Of a DNA stretch of 64,000 nucleotides, positions 33,675 through 47,539 are shown piece after piece. Positions within the stretch are counted from its first letter, which is position 1, and each line of letters starts with the position of its first letter. The position numbers were made by a program, and so were the translations under genes. Origin of the DNA: Nemania diffusa (lineage: Eukaryota > Ascomycota > Sordariomycetes > Xylariales > Xylariaceae); the NCBI GenBank assembly GCA_038501195.1, contig JBBPUQ010000007.1:1527501-1591500 (forward strand). Direction: 5' to 3'. The notes under the pieces were generated by a model. It saw nothing but the letters and a program-made list of their open reading frames with translations, made no database searches and had not been told where the DNA came from.

Positions 33675-35774
33675 TCTGGAATAGGTATGATTCTGGATAG
33701 AGTTATAAAAGAGAGGTTGACAATGTCCGATTGAAGATATAGATGGTAGTGGGTAGAGGTATGAGGAAGAGGGAATTGATGGGGTTTCGCCGCAATAGAC
33801 AGAGGTGCTATCTAAGCACCATTAGTACCTGTTTATAAATATATCTGTGGTGTACCCGATTTATGTACTTTGGTATATATACCTTTGATGTTGCGGCAGC
33901 AGTGGCTGCGTCGCTTTTCTTCTGTTGCGATGCTTTTGTTGTGCGTGTTTCTACTCTTACTGAGAGTTGAGGACTTCGATAACTTGAGGCGAAGTAATGG
34001 ACAGAAGCTCGATAACTAGTAAGCAGATTAAAACAAGAAAAGAAACCTAGGAACTAGTACTTATTATTCAGTGATGCAAACTACTTACCTAGTTGCCAAC
34101 TAGAAGCCACTACTTCTTCTGTTGCTAATAGAGCTGTAGCGTAAACAACTCAGTTTCTCCCAGGGGAAGCGAGTGAATGAGACATAAATATAAATTATTA
34201 TCTAGACAGCTTACTCCACTACTTCCTAGGTATGATATCTCAGGTAATTTAAAGAGGCGAGTGATATAAACATGTACCTAGGTACACTGGTAATTAGGTA
34301 CATAGGTACCGATTGTGGTGAATACATGTCACAGCAAACAATCAGTGATAGGAGAGCCGCCATTGGTCAGCAGGACTTGAAGGGGCCTTATAATTAATAA
34401 TAGCGGCAGAGAAATTCAACGCATTGGAACAGCCGTTGGTGTCTAATGAATACCCTTACTTAGCCCAACGGTGAAACTACCTGTTTAAAACTCACAGCAT
34501 GGCCAGATGTTAGGGTGCACAGACTGGTGGGGGTATTCGAGTCTGGTGAGCGAGGAGGGCGGCGTCAGTTCTCAGTGCCAAAATTCTTTTTTTCCCCTTT
34601 TTTTGACAAAATTAGCAGCTGTTCGATTCCTGATCAGGGCAACTTTTTATTTTATTTTTTATAAAGAGGAAATATTTCTACTAGCATAATGTGTTTACAA
34701 AGAAATTATATTTTATAACTTTTTTATTTTTATTTTTCATTATTAAATAGTTAGCACATATATTATATCATTATATTAGCAAAATCATTCCGATTCTAAG
34801 GATGTAGGAACCGTTGTTACAATCTCTGCTGCTAGCTATTAGGAAAATACCCTTCCTTAGCCTTTAGCCCTTTTTCATATTTCCTACTTAGCAACTTCTC
34901 TAGTTTACTACAAACTATCGTTCGTATATCACCAGGTATAACGTATGAAGGCTCTCTATATTGAGAATTCCTGCCATGGTGCCAATTGTTCCCGATTATT
35001 CCTTGCCTTAGGTTATCAACACGCGTGCTACCGACTAAGCGCTGGGGGCAAGGGCGACAGCTCTTCTTCCTCCCCTTTGAAAAAAAGGAGTCTCTTTTTA
35101 CTAACAAGAAGGCCGTAATTAGATATCTAGAACCGCCCCAAGGACAGAAGATTTCCAAATAATCATAGAGTATTCTGTTGATTACGCCGCCTTACATGGT
35201 GGTATTATCCACCGTAGCGTTTTCGCCCCTCGGTAATCGTGAGATCCACAACTTATAATTGGAAATTCTTTAACTAAAATATAAAGATGTTGTCTAGCGA
35301 TGTTTTGATTTCACCATGTAAAGCTCTTATATTTATTTTGTCTTTTCTGAAGCATTCTAAAGTCGCTTTGGTAGAATCCGAGGCAGTGTGCTTATAAAAA
35401 CAACCGAGCCTCTAGCCTCGCGGAAAAAAATCTTCAAACTGCGGGAAGCATAGGCTGTGTGATGGACCTTACGTGGAGGCGTGAGATAGTTTTCACTGTG
35501 CTAGATGAAGATAGATGGCAAATCGTATTGTTGTTAAGATCAGATACATAGGACGAGCTAATTAAGTCAAGCAGGGGATGCAAAACATTGACTCCCAGTA
35601 CAAGTGAAGGTATCATCAGTATAGGTATCCATACATATCACAAAGTTCCTATCTAATAATACAAGCCATAAACCCAGATCTTTTGTGCAGCAAATAACTC
35701 CCAAACACCCAACGCTCAAGCGACCCAGCAAAACCCCCATCTAGTCATGTCCCCTCCCCCCGGCCCCAGCAAAA
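33675..35774. other. Non-coding interval
   Basis: About 2.1 kb. CCTA/TAGG palindromic words occur at 34270-34320 and A+T-rich low complexity at 34620-34780. A 108-codon frame on the minus strand (34832-35158) starts with TTG and has no recognisable motif. Nothing else seen. Confidence 0.45.
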
Positions 35775-36935
35775 TCACCTATACAACTCCGGACAAGCAC
35801 ACCGCCCCGCCATCTCAAACATCTCGACCCTGAACCTCTCCCCAAAGAAATGAACGACGTCGCTGTACCGGTCGATCCACACGAGCCGCGGGATGCCCCG
35901 CGACGCCTCGCGGACCGCGGCGGACACGAGCACGGGCGTGCCCCGCTCGAGCACGGCGCGCCGCGCCTCGCGGTTCACGCGCACGAGCGCGGAGGAGGGC
36001 ACGTGGCGCCCGGCGACGTAGTGCGCCCAGGGCGGGTTGTGCTCGAGGCGCACGTGCGGCGGCGACATGCCGAGCTCGAGCCAGGGGGGGCCCGGCAGCA
36101 CCGCGAGGGCCCAGGCGCGCGGCGGCGTCGCCGCTAGCACGCTGCGCCAGATCCGCATGCGCAGCGCCGCGGGCAGGTCGCTGAGGTTCGGGTGGCGCTC
36201 TGCTGGTGCCGTGGCGGGAGTGGCGGGACGGGCTGGGATGGTTGTCCGAGCTAGTGCTGTCGATGGGGCTTGCGGTGCTAGTGGCGCTGAGGTTCGGGCC
36301 CATGCGTTTGGGGGCGTGTCGTCCTCGTCTTCGTCTTCGTCTTCTTCTTCATGGTCTTCGTCGTTGTCGTCGCTTTCCCTGTCGTGGACATCCCCGTCGT
36401 CTTCGCCGGGCGTCAGAGAGTCCTCTCGTGCGAAGTACCTCTTCGCCTGTCGCAAGAGCTCCGCGCTTGCATCCGAGCCATTGGGTGTTGGTAGCTTGGC
36501 GTTTGATGCTGTGAAGTGTGTCAGAGGACCATGAATTGCATTCTGAAAATGAGTAGGTAAATAAAAACTAAGTTTTGTAATTGACATCTTTGTCTCCACA
36601 TGAATGATATTGCCAAGACTTTCTAACTCACCTTTGCTCCCCTTTTTAGGAATTTTAGGACGTCCTGGACGTCTGCCGACGGAGGCAGACTTAGCTCTCA
36701 CAGCAGTTCTAATCTGACTCGCTGAGTAGCCGGTGATCTGGCGAATGCGCCCCTTTGATAGACTCGCGTCATAGTACAAAGTGCGGACTCTAAAGCGCTC
36801 GAGCTCTGTTAGGTGTTTCGTATGCACGCCCTTGGGTCGTGGTGTGCCGACAATGCGACGTTGAGAGCCATCCTCGATGATTCTTGGTGGTGGTGGTGCT
36901 AGAGGGTCGATTTCAATTCTCGGGGGGTTCATCAT
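35775..36935 (-). CDS. HTH/AT-hook N-terminus fused to 2EXR domain protein
   Basis: Preferred model: complement(join(35775..36508, 36632..36935)), 345 aa. The 123-nt intron (donor GTGAGT, branch CTCTGAC, acceptor CACAG) has no stop and is a multiple of three, so unspliced reading gives 386 aa. Residues 30-80 ('TELERFRVRTLYYDASLSKG', 'IRQITGYSASQIRTAV') look like a helix-turn-helix of the kind in transposases. They are followed by an AT-hook core 'GRRPGRPKI'. A long Asp/Glu run follows. The C-terminal part ('LSDLPAALRMRIWRSVLAAT', 'SSALVRVNREARRAVLERG', 'DVVHFFGERF') matches the fungal 2EXR domain (pattern F..LP.E.R..IW......L.vnrEsR). The C-terminal half is very G+C-rich. A DNA-binding role is inferred from the N-terminus only. 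Confidence 0.72.
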   Translation of the reverse strand: MMNPPRIEIDPLAPPPPRIIEDGSQRRIVGTPRPKGVHTKHLTELERFRVRTLYYDASLSKGRIRQITGYSASQIRTAVRAKSASVGRRPGRPKIPKKGSKGELESLGNIIHVETKMSITKLSFYLPTHFQNAIHGPLTHFTASNAKLPTPNGSDASAELLRQAKRYFAREDSLTPGEDDGDVHDRESDDNDEDHEEEDEDEDEDDTPPNAWARTSAPLAPQAPSTALARTTIPARPATPATAPAERHPNLSDLPAALRMRIWRSVLAATPPRAWALAVLPGPPWLELGMSPPHVRLEHNPPWAHYVAGRHVPSSALVRVNREARRAVLERGTPVLVSAAVREASRGIPRLVWIDRYSDVVHFFGERFRVEMFEMAGRCACPELYR

Positions 36936-39900
36936 GCTTTATCTCCATTCGCGCAGTTCGAGGCCCTCGCAGTTTTCGATAGAGAGTCGTTGCTGTTGGG
37001 CTTGATCTCACCCGGCGAGTTACTGGTGAGCTACCAGTAAGCGTCACAGCTATCGCGAAAAGTTTTCTGGCAGCCTGAAGTCGCTTCGGCACGCAGTGCA
37101 GGCTCCAAATTTACTTGGACAATCGCCTTATTGTTTTTATCCCACCTCGAACTTATGCATTAAATTTAAAATTGAATTAGACAATCACTTACGACTATTT
37201 CCTCGTCCACCTTTCAGAATATAAATATTAATACAGCAGGGTTGGTAGCTCGTAATTCGTTTAACTTAAGAAATCATGACGATCGTTTCATAAGTGGTTC
37301 TACAGGGTTCAGGGACCTACTGTACAACTTTTTTTCTACAACATTATATTATTAAGCACACTTGGTTCAAATATATTGCAAATTTGTTTGTTTTTAATAA
37401 ACATTACAAACTATTAATAAATATAAATATAACTTTAAATATTATTATATTTTTTTTTTATTTGTTAATTTATAATAATATTATATAATAAAACTAAATA
37501 TGCTTTAAAAATAGTTTATATAAAATTTATAGTTTATTTATTTAAAACTTTTATTAAATTATTAATTTAGTTTATTAAAAAAAACATAGCAATAATTTTT
37601 AATTTAGTTTTATTTTAGTTCAAAAATAAAATTGTTATAATTTTATTATTAAAAAAACAGCAGTAAGCTAATATAACTAGTATATTTTTTTTTTAAAAAA
37701 TAAAATTGCAGTTTATAAATTATACTTTTAATTATAACATTTAAAACATAAAAAAAAAAAAAAGCAATATTATTTTTAATTTAAAGTATATTTTATATTT
37801 AATTTAAACTATTTATAAATTAATAATTTAAATTATAAATTTATTAATTTTTATAAATTATTTTTTATTATATAAACTATTATTAATTAATTTTTTAATA
37901 TTAATTAAAAACAAATTATAATAATTTATAAAAATAAATTTAAATTAATAAACTTAATTAAATTTTAAATTAAAACTAATTATATTTTATATATAATAAC
38001 TATATTATATATAAATTAAACAAATAATATTATAATATAAACAGCAATAATAAAACTAAAAATATATAAAATTAAAATTGTTATATAAATATATTATTTT
38101 TTAATTTTTATTATAATTTATTTTTGTTTATTTAAAATATAATTATATATTATATTTATAATAAACGATTTTATTTATATTATATATAAATTTAATATAA
38201 TTTATAAACTTAAAGTAATAATTATATTTATAACTGTTTAAATAAAACATTATTTAATAATTTTTTATATAATTGTTTTATAATTAAAATATAATTATAA
38301 ATAAAAATATAACTATTTATTTTTAAATATTTTAAAGTTTATATTTTAAAATAGCTATAATAACAACTTATATAAAACTTATTTTTAATAATTAAAAAAA
38401 ACAATTTATAAAAAATTTTATAACTATTGAAATTTTTTTAAATATAAATTAACTAAATATTTTTAAAAATATATATATAAATATTATAACAAAATATATA
38501 AAACATTTATATATAATATAAAATTTAATTAAAATTTAAAAATCAAATTATTATAAAATTTAATAAACTTATTATTTAATTAATATAAAGTTTTAATTTT
38601 AAATAAATTTTATATTTGTTTTAAAATTTTTTTTATTATTAAAATTATTTAACTTTTTTTTATATTTTTTTTAAAATTTCAAATAAATATAGTTTTTTTT
38701 TTTTAAATATTTGATTTGTTTAATTTAATATTAACTAATTTTTTTTTTTTTTTTTATTTTAAATATTAATTAAAAATATTTTAAAATTACTTTAATAATT
38801 TAAAATTAACAATTTATAAAATTTTACAATATAAAGCTTTATTAAATTATATAAATTTGTTTTTATTAAACTATTTAAATAATTTATATTTAATAAATAA
38901 AAATTATATAGTAATTAAAATTTAAATTATATTAAATTTAAATTTTAATTAAATTATTAAGTTATTAAAACTAATAAATTTTTTTTGTTTTTTTTTAAAT
39001 TTAATATTTAAATTAAACAAAAATTAACAAAAAATATACTATTTTTTATTTTTAAAAATTAAATTAATTAATAATTATATTTTATTTAATTATATAATAT
39101 TATAATATTTAACTATTTAGTATATATTTATTATAATTTATATATTTAATAAAAAAATATATTTTATTAAAAAAAACTTAAAAAATGTTTTTTAGTTCGT
39201 TTTTATAACATTTATATATTAATAGCTATTTAATTTTAAATAAAAATTTTAATTTTTTTATAAAAACTGTTTATTTTTTAGCTTTTATATAGTTTTTTTT
39301 TTATTTAATTTATTTGTAAAAAAACTATATTAAATATTTAAAGCTTTTATATTGTTTATTAATTTAATTTATTATTTAAACAATTTTATTTTTATAATTT
39401 TATTAGTTTAAATTTAAAACATTTTATTAATTTATACAAAATATAATTAATAATTAAAAATGTTAAATTTTATTTTAAATATTAAAAGAAATAATAAAAA
39501 TACTTATATTAAAACTTTAAAAGTTAAAATTAATACAGTAATAATATATACTAAATTATTAAATGTTAAAATTATTAAAACTATTTATATAACAAAAAAT
39601 ATACTTTAAAAACTGTGTTTTTTTTATTATAAAATTAAAAAATTTTCAAACTATTTTTTATTTTGTTTTTTAATAATTTTATTAAACTATTTATTTTTAT
39701 ATAGCTTTTAAGTTATGTTTTTTATTTTTAATATAAAATTGTTACAGCTTTTGTTTATAAATATAAAATTTAATTTAAAATAATAGTAAAACTTTTTATA
39801 ATTTTTAACAGTATTTTTGTTTTAAATATATTTAATTGTTTAATTTTTTATTTATTTATAAATATTTTAAATATAAATATTAATAAGTTTTAATACTAAA

Positions 39901-41626
39901 ACAGTTTAATTTTAAATTATTAATATTTTTAACTTTTTATTACAAAATAACAAATTTATAATTAATTATAGCTTTTTAAAAAGTTTTTATTATATATTAA
40001 TATAGTTAAAATAATAGCAATTAAAGTTATATTTTATATATAATATAAAATGTAAATATTAAATTTAATAATTATTTATATTAATAATATAATTGTTTAA
40101 ACAAAATTTAAAAATGTTTTTACAAAAAACTTTTTTTTTTTAATTTTATTTTATAAAATATTTATTTTAATAATAAATTATAACATTTATTTTTAAATTT
40201 ACTAAATAATTTTTTGCAATAATATTTTAGCAAATGTTTTATTATATATTAATTTTGTTATAATTGTTAATTTTTATTTTAATTAATAATTTTTATTAAA
40301 AATAAATTAACTTTATATTTTTTAGTTAAACTATTAAAATATAGCTTTTATTATAATAACAACTATATATATTTATTATATACAAATTTAATAAATTTAA
40401 TTTGTAAAAATTATAATATAATAATTAATATATATAAAAATTAGTATAATTTTTATAATTAGTTTTTTTAATTTATATTAAAAACTAATTTAGTTTTTTA
40501 TATTTATAATAAAACTTTTAGTTTATTTTAAAAAGCAATATAAAAATTAATATTTAATTTATATATATTTATATTATATTTAATTTATATTAATTTTTGT
40601 TTTAATTTAATAATTTTTAAAAACTTTTATATTTATAAATTAATATAAAAAGTTATTTATTTATTTTTTTATTTTAAAAATATTTAGTTTAAAGTATTAA
40701 TTTTAAATTAATTATTAATTAATTTAATTTTGTTTAAAATATTATTTAATAAATATTTATATAATATATTTATAATAAATATAATATTTATAATAATTTA
40801 ATATAAGTTTTTATATTTAAATAAAGTTATTTATATAAACAATAAAATGTTTAATTTTTATAAATAAAACATGTTAAAATTAATTAAATTGTTTATTTAA
40901 TTAATAAAGTTTAAAAAGTATTTTTAAATATTATTTTGTAATATAAAAATAAATAAAAACTGTTTTAATATTAATATTGTTTTTAAAATAATTAATAGTT
41001 TTTTTTATTTTATAATATATATAAATAAACTATTAAACTAATTAAAAAAGTTTTATTATATTTATAATTTTTTATTACTGTTTTAATTTATATATAAAAT
41101 GTTTTTAAAACTTAAAATTTAATAAATTTTAATAAAATATTTATTATATTTAAATATTAATTATAATATATATTTAAATTATAGTTTTTGTTAAAATATA
41201 ACATAGTATATTTATAATATAAATATAAATAAAAATAATATTAAACTTTTTAACTATTAAATATTTAATATAATAAAATAATATTATAAAACTTTTATAA
41301 ATAAAAAACTTTAAATTAATAAATATTTTGTTTTTAAAGCAACTTTTAATATTTAATTAATTATATTAGCTATAAAATTAACAATTAAATTAAAAGTACA
41401 AACTAAATTTGTTATAACTTTAATATAAATTATTACTATAATATTTAATTATATTTTTTATTTTTTTTTATTTTATTAATTTATTTTTTTTAAATAAATT
41501 ATTTTATATATATTTTTAAACAAATTTAAAACAAATTAAAAAAAAATTAAAAAATATTTTAAAAATTAAAAAATTTAATTTAAATTTATTAAAATTTAAC
41601 TTAAATTAAATTTTTTTTTTTAAATT

Positions 41627-41936
41627 TGTTGAACCAATGACCTAACAGGATTTATATATATGCACTAAATGTATACAACTAAAACCTAAACCAGAACCTT
41701 TATTAGATAACCAAATAAATAAAAAATACAAAGACTTACTAAGATCTATAAAACCTACAGGTCCTACATATACACATATATAAATAATTTGTGTATAATT
41801 TTTTTAGTTATACTTTTTTTTGTAAAATATATATACAAATTAATATAAAACTTTAAAACTTAAAAATAAACTTTAAACTTTATAAATTATTTTAAATCTT
41901 TTTATATATATATATATATAAAAAGTTCTATTAATA
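41627..41936 (+). repeat. 5' LTR of the copia element
   Basis: Starts TGTTGAACC and ends TTCTATTAATA. It aligns along its length to the 3' LTR with transitions only at nearly all differing sites. Confidence 0.75.
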
Positions 41937-44900
41937 CTGATTAGTAATTATAAAATATAATTATAAATTAATAAAATAAAAAAGCAGAATTTAGCTATAA
42001 AGTAGTTTTTGTGCTAGATTTTTTATTTTTTGTATAAAAAATAAACTATTATTTGTGTTAATTAGCAAAAAAAAAGTTGAATTAATTATTAAACGAAAAA
42101 ATCTAATTATTGTAAAATTGAAAACTTTTTTTATATAATATTTAGTTACTTCTATATAAAAATCAATAAAACTATAAGTTATTTTATATATTTAATTTTT
42201 TAACTATTTTATTTATTTATTTACTTTTTTATTTTTATATTTATTTCTTTTTATAACTATATTAAAACTTGTAACAAAATCAGTTATAGCAGCTATAGCT
42301 ACAGCAGCTAAAACTGACTACTTTAAATCTTTAAACAAAAAACTGTATTTATTTTTATATAAAAATATAGCTAGAAAAAGCAACATTAATATCTTTAAAT
42401 AAAAAAGCAAAATCGACTTTAAATATTAAAGTATTATTATTAATTTAAACAACTTAATTATTTTAGTATAAATGTTTATATATTTTGTATAATACTTAAA
42501 AAAATATATATAACTAAAAATCAAAAACAAACAATTTGTATAAATGTTTGTAATAAATTTTAAAAACTAAACAAAACTTATGTTTGTAAATATTAGTTAT
42601 ATATTTAAACATATATTTATTGTAATAGCTGCAAATAACAAAAAAATCAAAATATACAAAAATATATATAACAATAAACTTTTATATATATTTAAAAAAT
42701 TTAGCAATAACAACAACGATAAAAAATCGAATAATAATATATTTATATAAATAGCTTTAATATTTATACTAACAAGTATACTAAAACTTCTAGTTATATA
42801 AACAGATTTTTTAGTACTACAATTAGCTATACTAAAGCTAGTAACGCTAGCATACTATGTAGTATTTAGTACTAATGATTAAATATTTAGTTTTTTTATA
42901 TAAACAGAAATTTAAAAACTTGTATTTACTTCTAAAATTTTTACTGCATATTTTGTACTTTTATTTATGTACAAAAATCGATTGTACAAACTTCTTTCTA
43001 CTTAAATTATTTACAATAGTTTAATTAAAACAGCTCAATTTATTATATTTACTAAAATATAGCGATCCGACTGAAACTATAGCAATAAGCTATACAATAT
43101 ATTGTATAACAAAGCTTAGATTTTTATTTTAATATATTGTCGACTTGAAATTATTAAAAGATAATACTATACAATATTTTTTTTTATATTAAAAAAAAAA
43201 GCTAAATAGTATTACTTCAATTATATTAGTCCAATATATAAATAAAACAAAATTTATATAATATTTAACAATTATTTTAATATAACAGTTAACTATAATT
43301 AGTATTAAATTGACTAAACTATTACTACTTTTATATAAATAAAACAAAACAATTTAATAAAAATAATATTTAAAATATTAAAAACTATAATTAATAAATT
43401 TTAACTTATATAATATATTTTAAAACTTAGCTACTATAAAAAAATATTATTTTATATAATAGTTATATAAGTATGCTTTAGTGTATTTAAGCTTAAATTT
43501 GTTTTAATTAGTTAAAAACTTATATACGAAACTTTGTTTTTTGATTTATAAACAACGCTGTAAATTTTTTTCAATTAAAAAATAAACTACTATTGTATAA
43601 TAAATGTTTATTTTGTTAACAAATAGTATAATATTAAATATTTAAAACAATTGTATAATTATAGCTTTAAAAAAAACTTTTGCTAAAAACTACAGCAATT
43701 GTATAATAAAAATAATAAAAATAACAAAAAGTGCTTTATTTGTAAAAAATTTAGCTATTAATTTATTAACTACAATTAATAAAAAAAATCTAAAATAAAA
43801 AAGCAATATTTTGCTATATATAATACTTTAAAACAAAAAGTTTTATTATATAAAAAGTATAATATATTTGTACTAGACTACAAAAGTAATAAAAACTTTT
43901 TATATAATAATAAATCTAATAACAATTTAAATTTTAAAACTAAAAACAAAATAGTTTAGTTTTTAATAAATTTAATATATTTTTATTGTATAACAGAAAA
44001 AAATATATATGTTTAAAACTAAATGTTAATATTAAACAATTTCTATTTAAATAGTTAATATAGTATAAAGTATTAAAGTATTTTATAAAATATTAACGCA
44101 GCTAAAGTTTTAACTATTAAAAAAGCTCAAATTAAAATTTTTGTATAAAAAAACTTTTTTGTACAAATAAATTAAACTTTAAATAGTATAACAATTTAAT
44201 TTAGTAATATTAAAAGCTTTGAAACTATAAATATTATAATAATTTTAATATTAATTAAACCGATTAAATTTTATATTTTAAATATACTGATTTTATTTTT
44301 ACTATTACTACAGAATATAAACTGATTATATATTTATTTTAACAATATATAAAACATAATTATATAATAAAACAATATAACAGTATTAATTATACAAAAA
44401 TAAAAATATTTATTTTTTAATGTTAGCTGATTAAAAGCTATAAGTTATTTTATAAAACAAAAACTTTAAAAATTACATTATTGATTTAAATACTTTTATA
44501 TAAAAAAACTTATAAAATTATTACAAAAAGCTAAATATAATAACATTAACGTTTTAATATTTTGAAAAATTAAAAAGTTTTGTTACTATTGTTAATTATA
44601 TAATTAAGTTTTAAAAAGATTTAAGTTTTCGCTAAAAAACAAATATAATTTCAACTATAAAATCATTATTAATATTGTATAAATTAATAAATAACTAACT
44701 TTATATATAATTAATATAAATACTTCATTTTAAACAGCTAAATTTTTAAAATTTTTAAATATATATAATATTTAAAACATACTATGTTAATATTAAATTT
44801 TGATATATTAAAAACTACTTAATTATATTGTATATAATTTTAGTACGAATTTTTTGTCCGAAAAATTTTGTAATAATATACAACTAATCGAAATTTCATG

Positions 44901-46893
44901 TAAAAAAATGTTTGTTAAAGTATACTAAACTATTAGAAAAATCAAACAAGTATATATATTATTTTGTTATATGTTTGATATTTTGTACAAAAAAATCAGT
45001 TATTGTACAAATAAAAAAACAATATTATAAATAGCTATAAAAACTTTAAACAATATAATTAAACTAAATAATTTTATATTTACTTTATTAATTTTTAAAG
45101 TTTATTTTAAAATTAATAGCGATTTATTTTTTTTGCTAAAAATTACTTAAAAAGCAAAAGCTATATAAAAAGCTATAAAAATATTAAAAAATATTTATAT
45201 AAAAATTAATATCGATTAAACTATATAAATTAAAAACAGACTAGTATTATTGTACAAAATACTTTTTTTACTTTTTTAAAATGAAATTATAATATAAAAA
45301 AAATATAAAAACTAAATAAAACTATATAAAATTTTTACAATCAAAAATTATAACATTACAGTTGATATAATAAATAAACTAGCTAAGTTTTATTATATAT
45401 AAATCAAGCTATACTATTAACAAAAAGCTATATTTAATTTATTGTACAAAAAAAATAACTTTTTGTACAACTTTTTTTAAGCTGTTAAACAGCTGCAACT
45501 TTAATACAAAAACAAACCGAAAAAGTTATTTATACTTATTAGCAACTAATACTTTGTACCAAAAAAAATCAACAACTATGTTTTAACTATATAATTAAAA
45601 CAAAACGGTATAATTATTATATCTGATATATTTTTTAAATAATTAAATATAGCTAAAATAAACATATTAATAACTTAAAATATATTTTAGTTTATATAAT
45701 ATAACTTAAACTAATATAATTAAATAAAAATTTTCTAAATTAAATTTGTATAAAAAGTTAAAAATAAAACAACTAAGCTATATAAAAAGTTTAAATTAAT
45801 TGTATAAAGTTATAAAAACAATAACAAAGTTTAAATTTTTATATAAATATTAACAATTTAGTATATAAATCAACAGTTTATTATAGCTTTAAAACTATTG
45901 CTAATTTAAAACTATAGTATATATACAAAGTTATAAAATATTTTTTAAATATATATATAGTTGTATAATAAATTAAACCGAAAAATTTATATTTACTTAT
46001 TAAAAAAACTAAAAAATAAATATTTAGCAAATATTATGTTTTAAATTATATAATTATTATATAAATTAACTAAATTAAAATTATATTAATATAAAACTTA
46101 TTATAAATATTATTGCTAAAAATTAAATATAAAAATATTTATATATAACTTATATTTATTATATACTAAAAAAAAACCTAACAAATTTATAATTATAAAA
46201 CTTTAAACAAATAATATTTTCAGTATTATATTTAAAAAATTTTTGTACAAAAAAAAAACTAAGCTACTATTTTATATAAAACTAAAAACAAAATTAACAC
46301 TTAAATATTTTGTTAAATTTAATAAAAACAAAATTTAAATAAACAAACAAAATTTTTTTTTTATTTAACAAAAATAAATTAAGCAATTATATATTATTAA
46401 CTTTTGTACAAAAAATTATTTTTAGTAATATATTGTTTAGCAAGCTTAAAAAGTATATATTGCATTTATATATTAACTAGAAATATTATATAACTTATTA
46501 ATTGTTATATAAATTTAAAAGCTGTTAAAAAATAACGTTAAAGTATTAAATATATAAATATAATAGCAAATTAACAATATATAGCAAAAATTATACTATA
46601 TATTTTTAAATTTTAATTATATAAAAATTTTTATTTTTATTAACAAAGTATTTATAAACAATAAAGATTTAAATTTTTAAATTAAATTTATAATTGTATT
46701 AGCTAATAAAAACTATATAAAAAATACTTTTACAATTAAAAGCAATATTATTTACTAAAATTTAATTAAATATAAACAAATTATATATAACATATTAGCA
46801 AATAAGTTATATAATATAGTTAATAGATTTAACTGTACTATTGCATTTAATATAACTTTTTAAAAAATCATTTATATAATAAAATTATTAACT

Positions 46894-47125
46894 ATATTAT
46901 TAGTTATATATACCGATTTTAAGTTTTTATACAAATATTTGGTCAAATTAAAAACTATGTAAAAAAAGCGACTTATAATCGACATTATATTATTTTGAAA
47001 AACATACAAAAATCGTAAAATTACAAAAATATATTAGATTGATAGCAAAAATAACTTAGCAAATACTTATATAAAAAAAGCACTTAACTAAGCACTAAAA
47101 AAACTAATTAATACAAATAAGCTAG
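46894..47125 (+). pseudogene. Copia RNase H remnant
   Basis: The plus-strand frame reads 'VIYTDFKFLYKYLVKLKTM', stop, 'KKRLIIDIILF', stop, 'KTYKNRKITKIY', stop, 'IDSKNNLANTYI', ending 'KKLINTNKL'. This follows the copia RNase H end (TDS..LY..LVKL, KRL.ID, R..E, WID....ADA.TK, L...N). The stops are TAA, TGA or TAG where Gln or Trp is expected (C-to-T or G-to-A). Confidence 0.7.
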
Positions 47126-47231
47126 TTATACAAATAAAAATATATATAAATCAGTTAAACAGCAAAAAAAATAACAGAAAATTAGTTAATATTAAAACTG
47201 GAATTACTGTACAAAAAAAAAAAAGCTTTAA

Positions 47232-47539
47232 TATTAAACCAATAATTTAATAAAATTTATATATATATACTAAATATATATAACTAAAACTTAAACTAGA
47301 ACTTTTATTAAATAACTAAATAAATAAAAAATATAAAAACTTATTAAAATTTATAGAACTTATAAGTTTTACATATATATATATATAAATAACTTGTATA
47401 CAACTTTTTTAGTTATATTTTTTTTTATAAAATATATATACGAATTAATATAGAACTTTAAAACTTAGAAACAGACCTTAAACTCTATAGATTACTCTAA
47501 ATTTTTTTATATATATATATACAAAAAGTTCTACTAACA
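47232..47539 (+). repeat. 3' LTR of the copia element
   Basis: Starts TATTAAACC (TGTTGAACC in the 5' copy) and ends TTCTACTAACA. Some sites are more mutated here and others in the 5' copy, so both were hit independently. Confidence 0.75.

Larger units (their letters stand above)
41627..47539 (+). mobile_element. Ty1/copia LTR retrotransposon, RIP-inactivated
   Basis: Two direct repeats of about 309 bp (41,627-41,936 and 47,232-47,539) bound 5.3 kb. Both flanks carry AAATT (41,622-41,626 and 47,540-47,544), fitting a 5-bp target duplication. An A-rich purine tract lies just before the 3' repeat, as expected for a RIP-altered polypurine tract. Just upstream of the 3' LTR the plus strand still reads as copia RNase H. 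RNase H next to the 3' LTR does not by itself exclude other orders, but the residues fit copia. The element is less A+T-extreme than its surroundings, so it probably inserted later into an older RIP-mutated element. Confidence 0.8.

Noticed and set aside
34832..35158. 108-codon minus-strand frame
   Set aside because: Begins with TTG, no motif that I recognise, surrounded by A+T-rich non-coding sequence.
37294..37488. 64-codon frame at the left edge of the A+T-rich block
   Set aside because: Product of low-complexity A+T sequence; its start lies in the repeat also seen at 48.9 kb.
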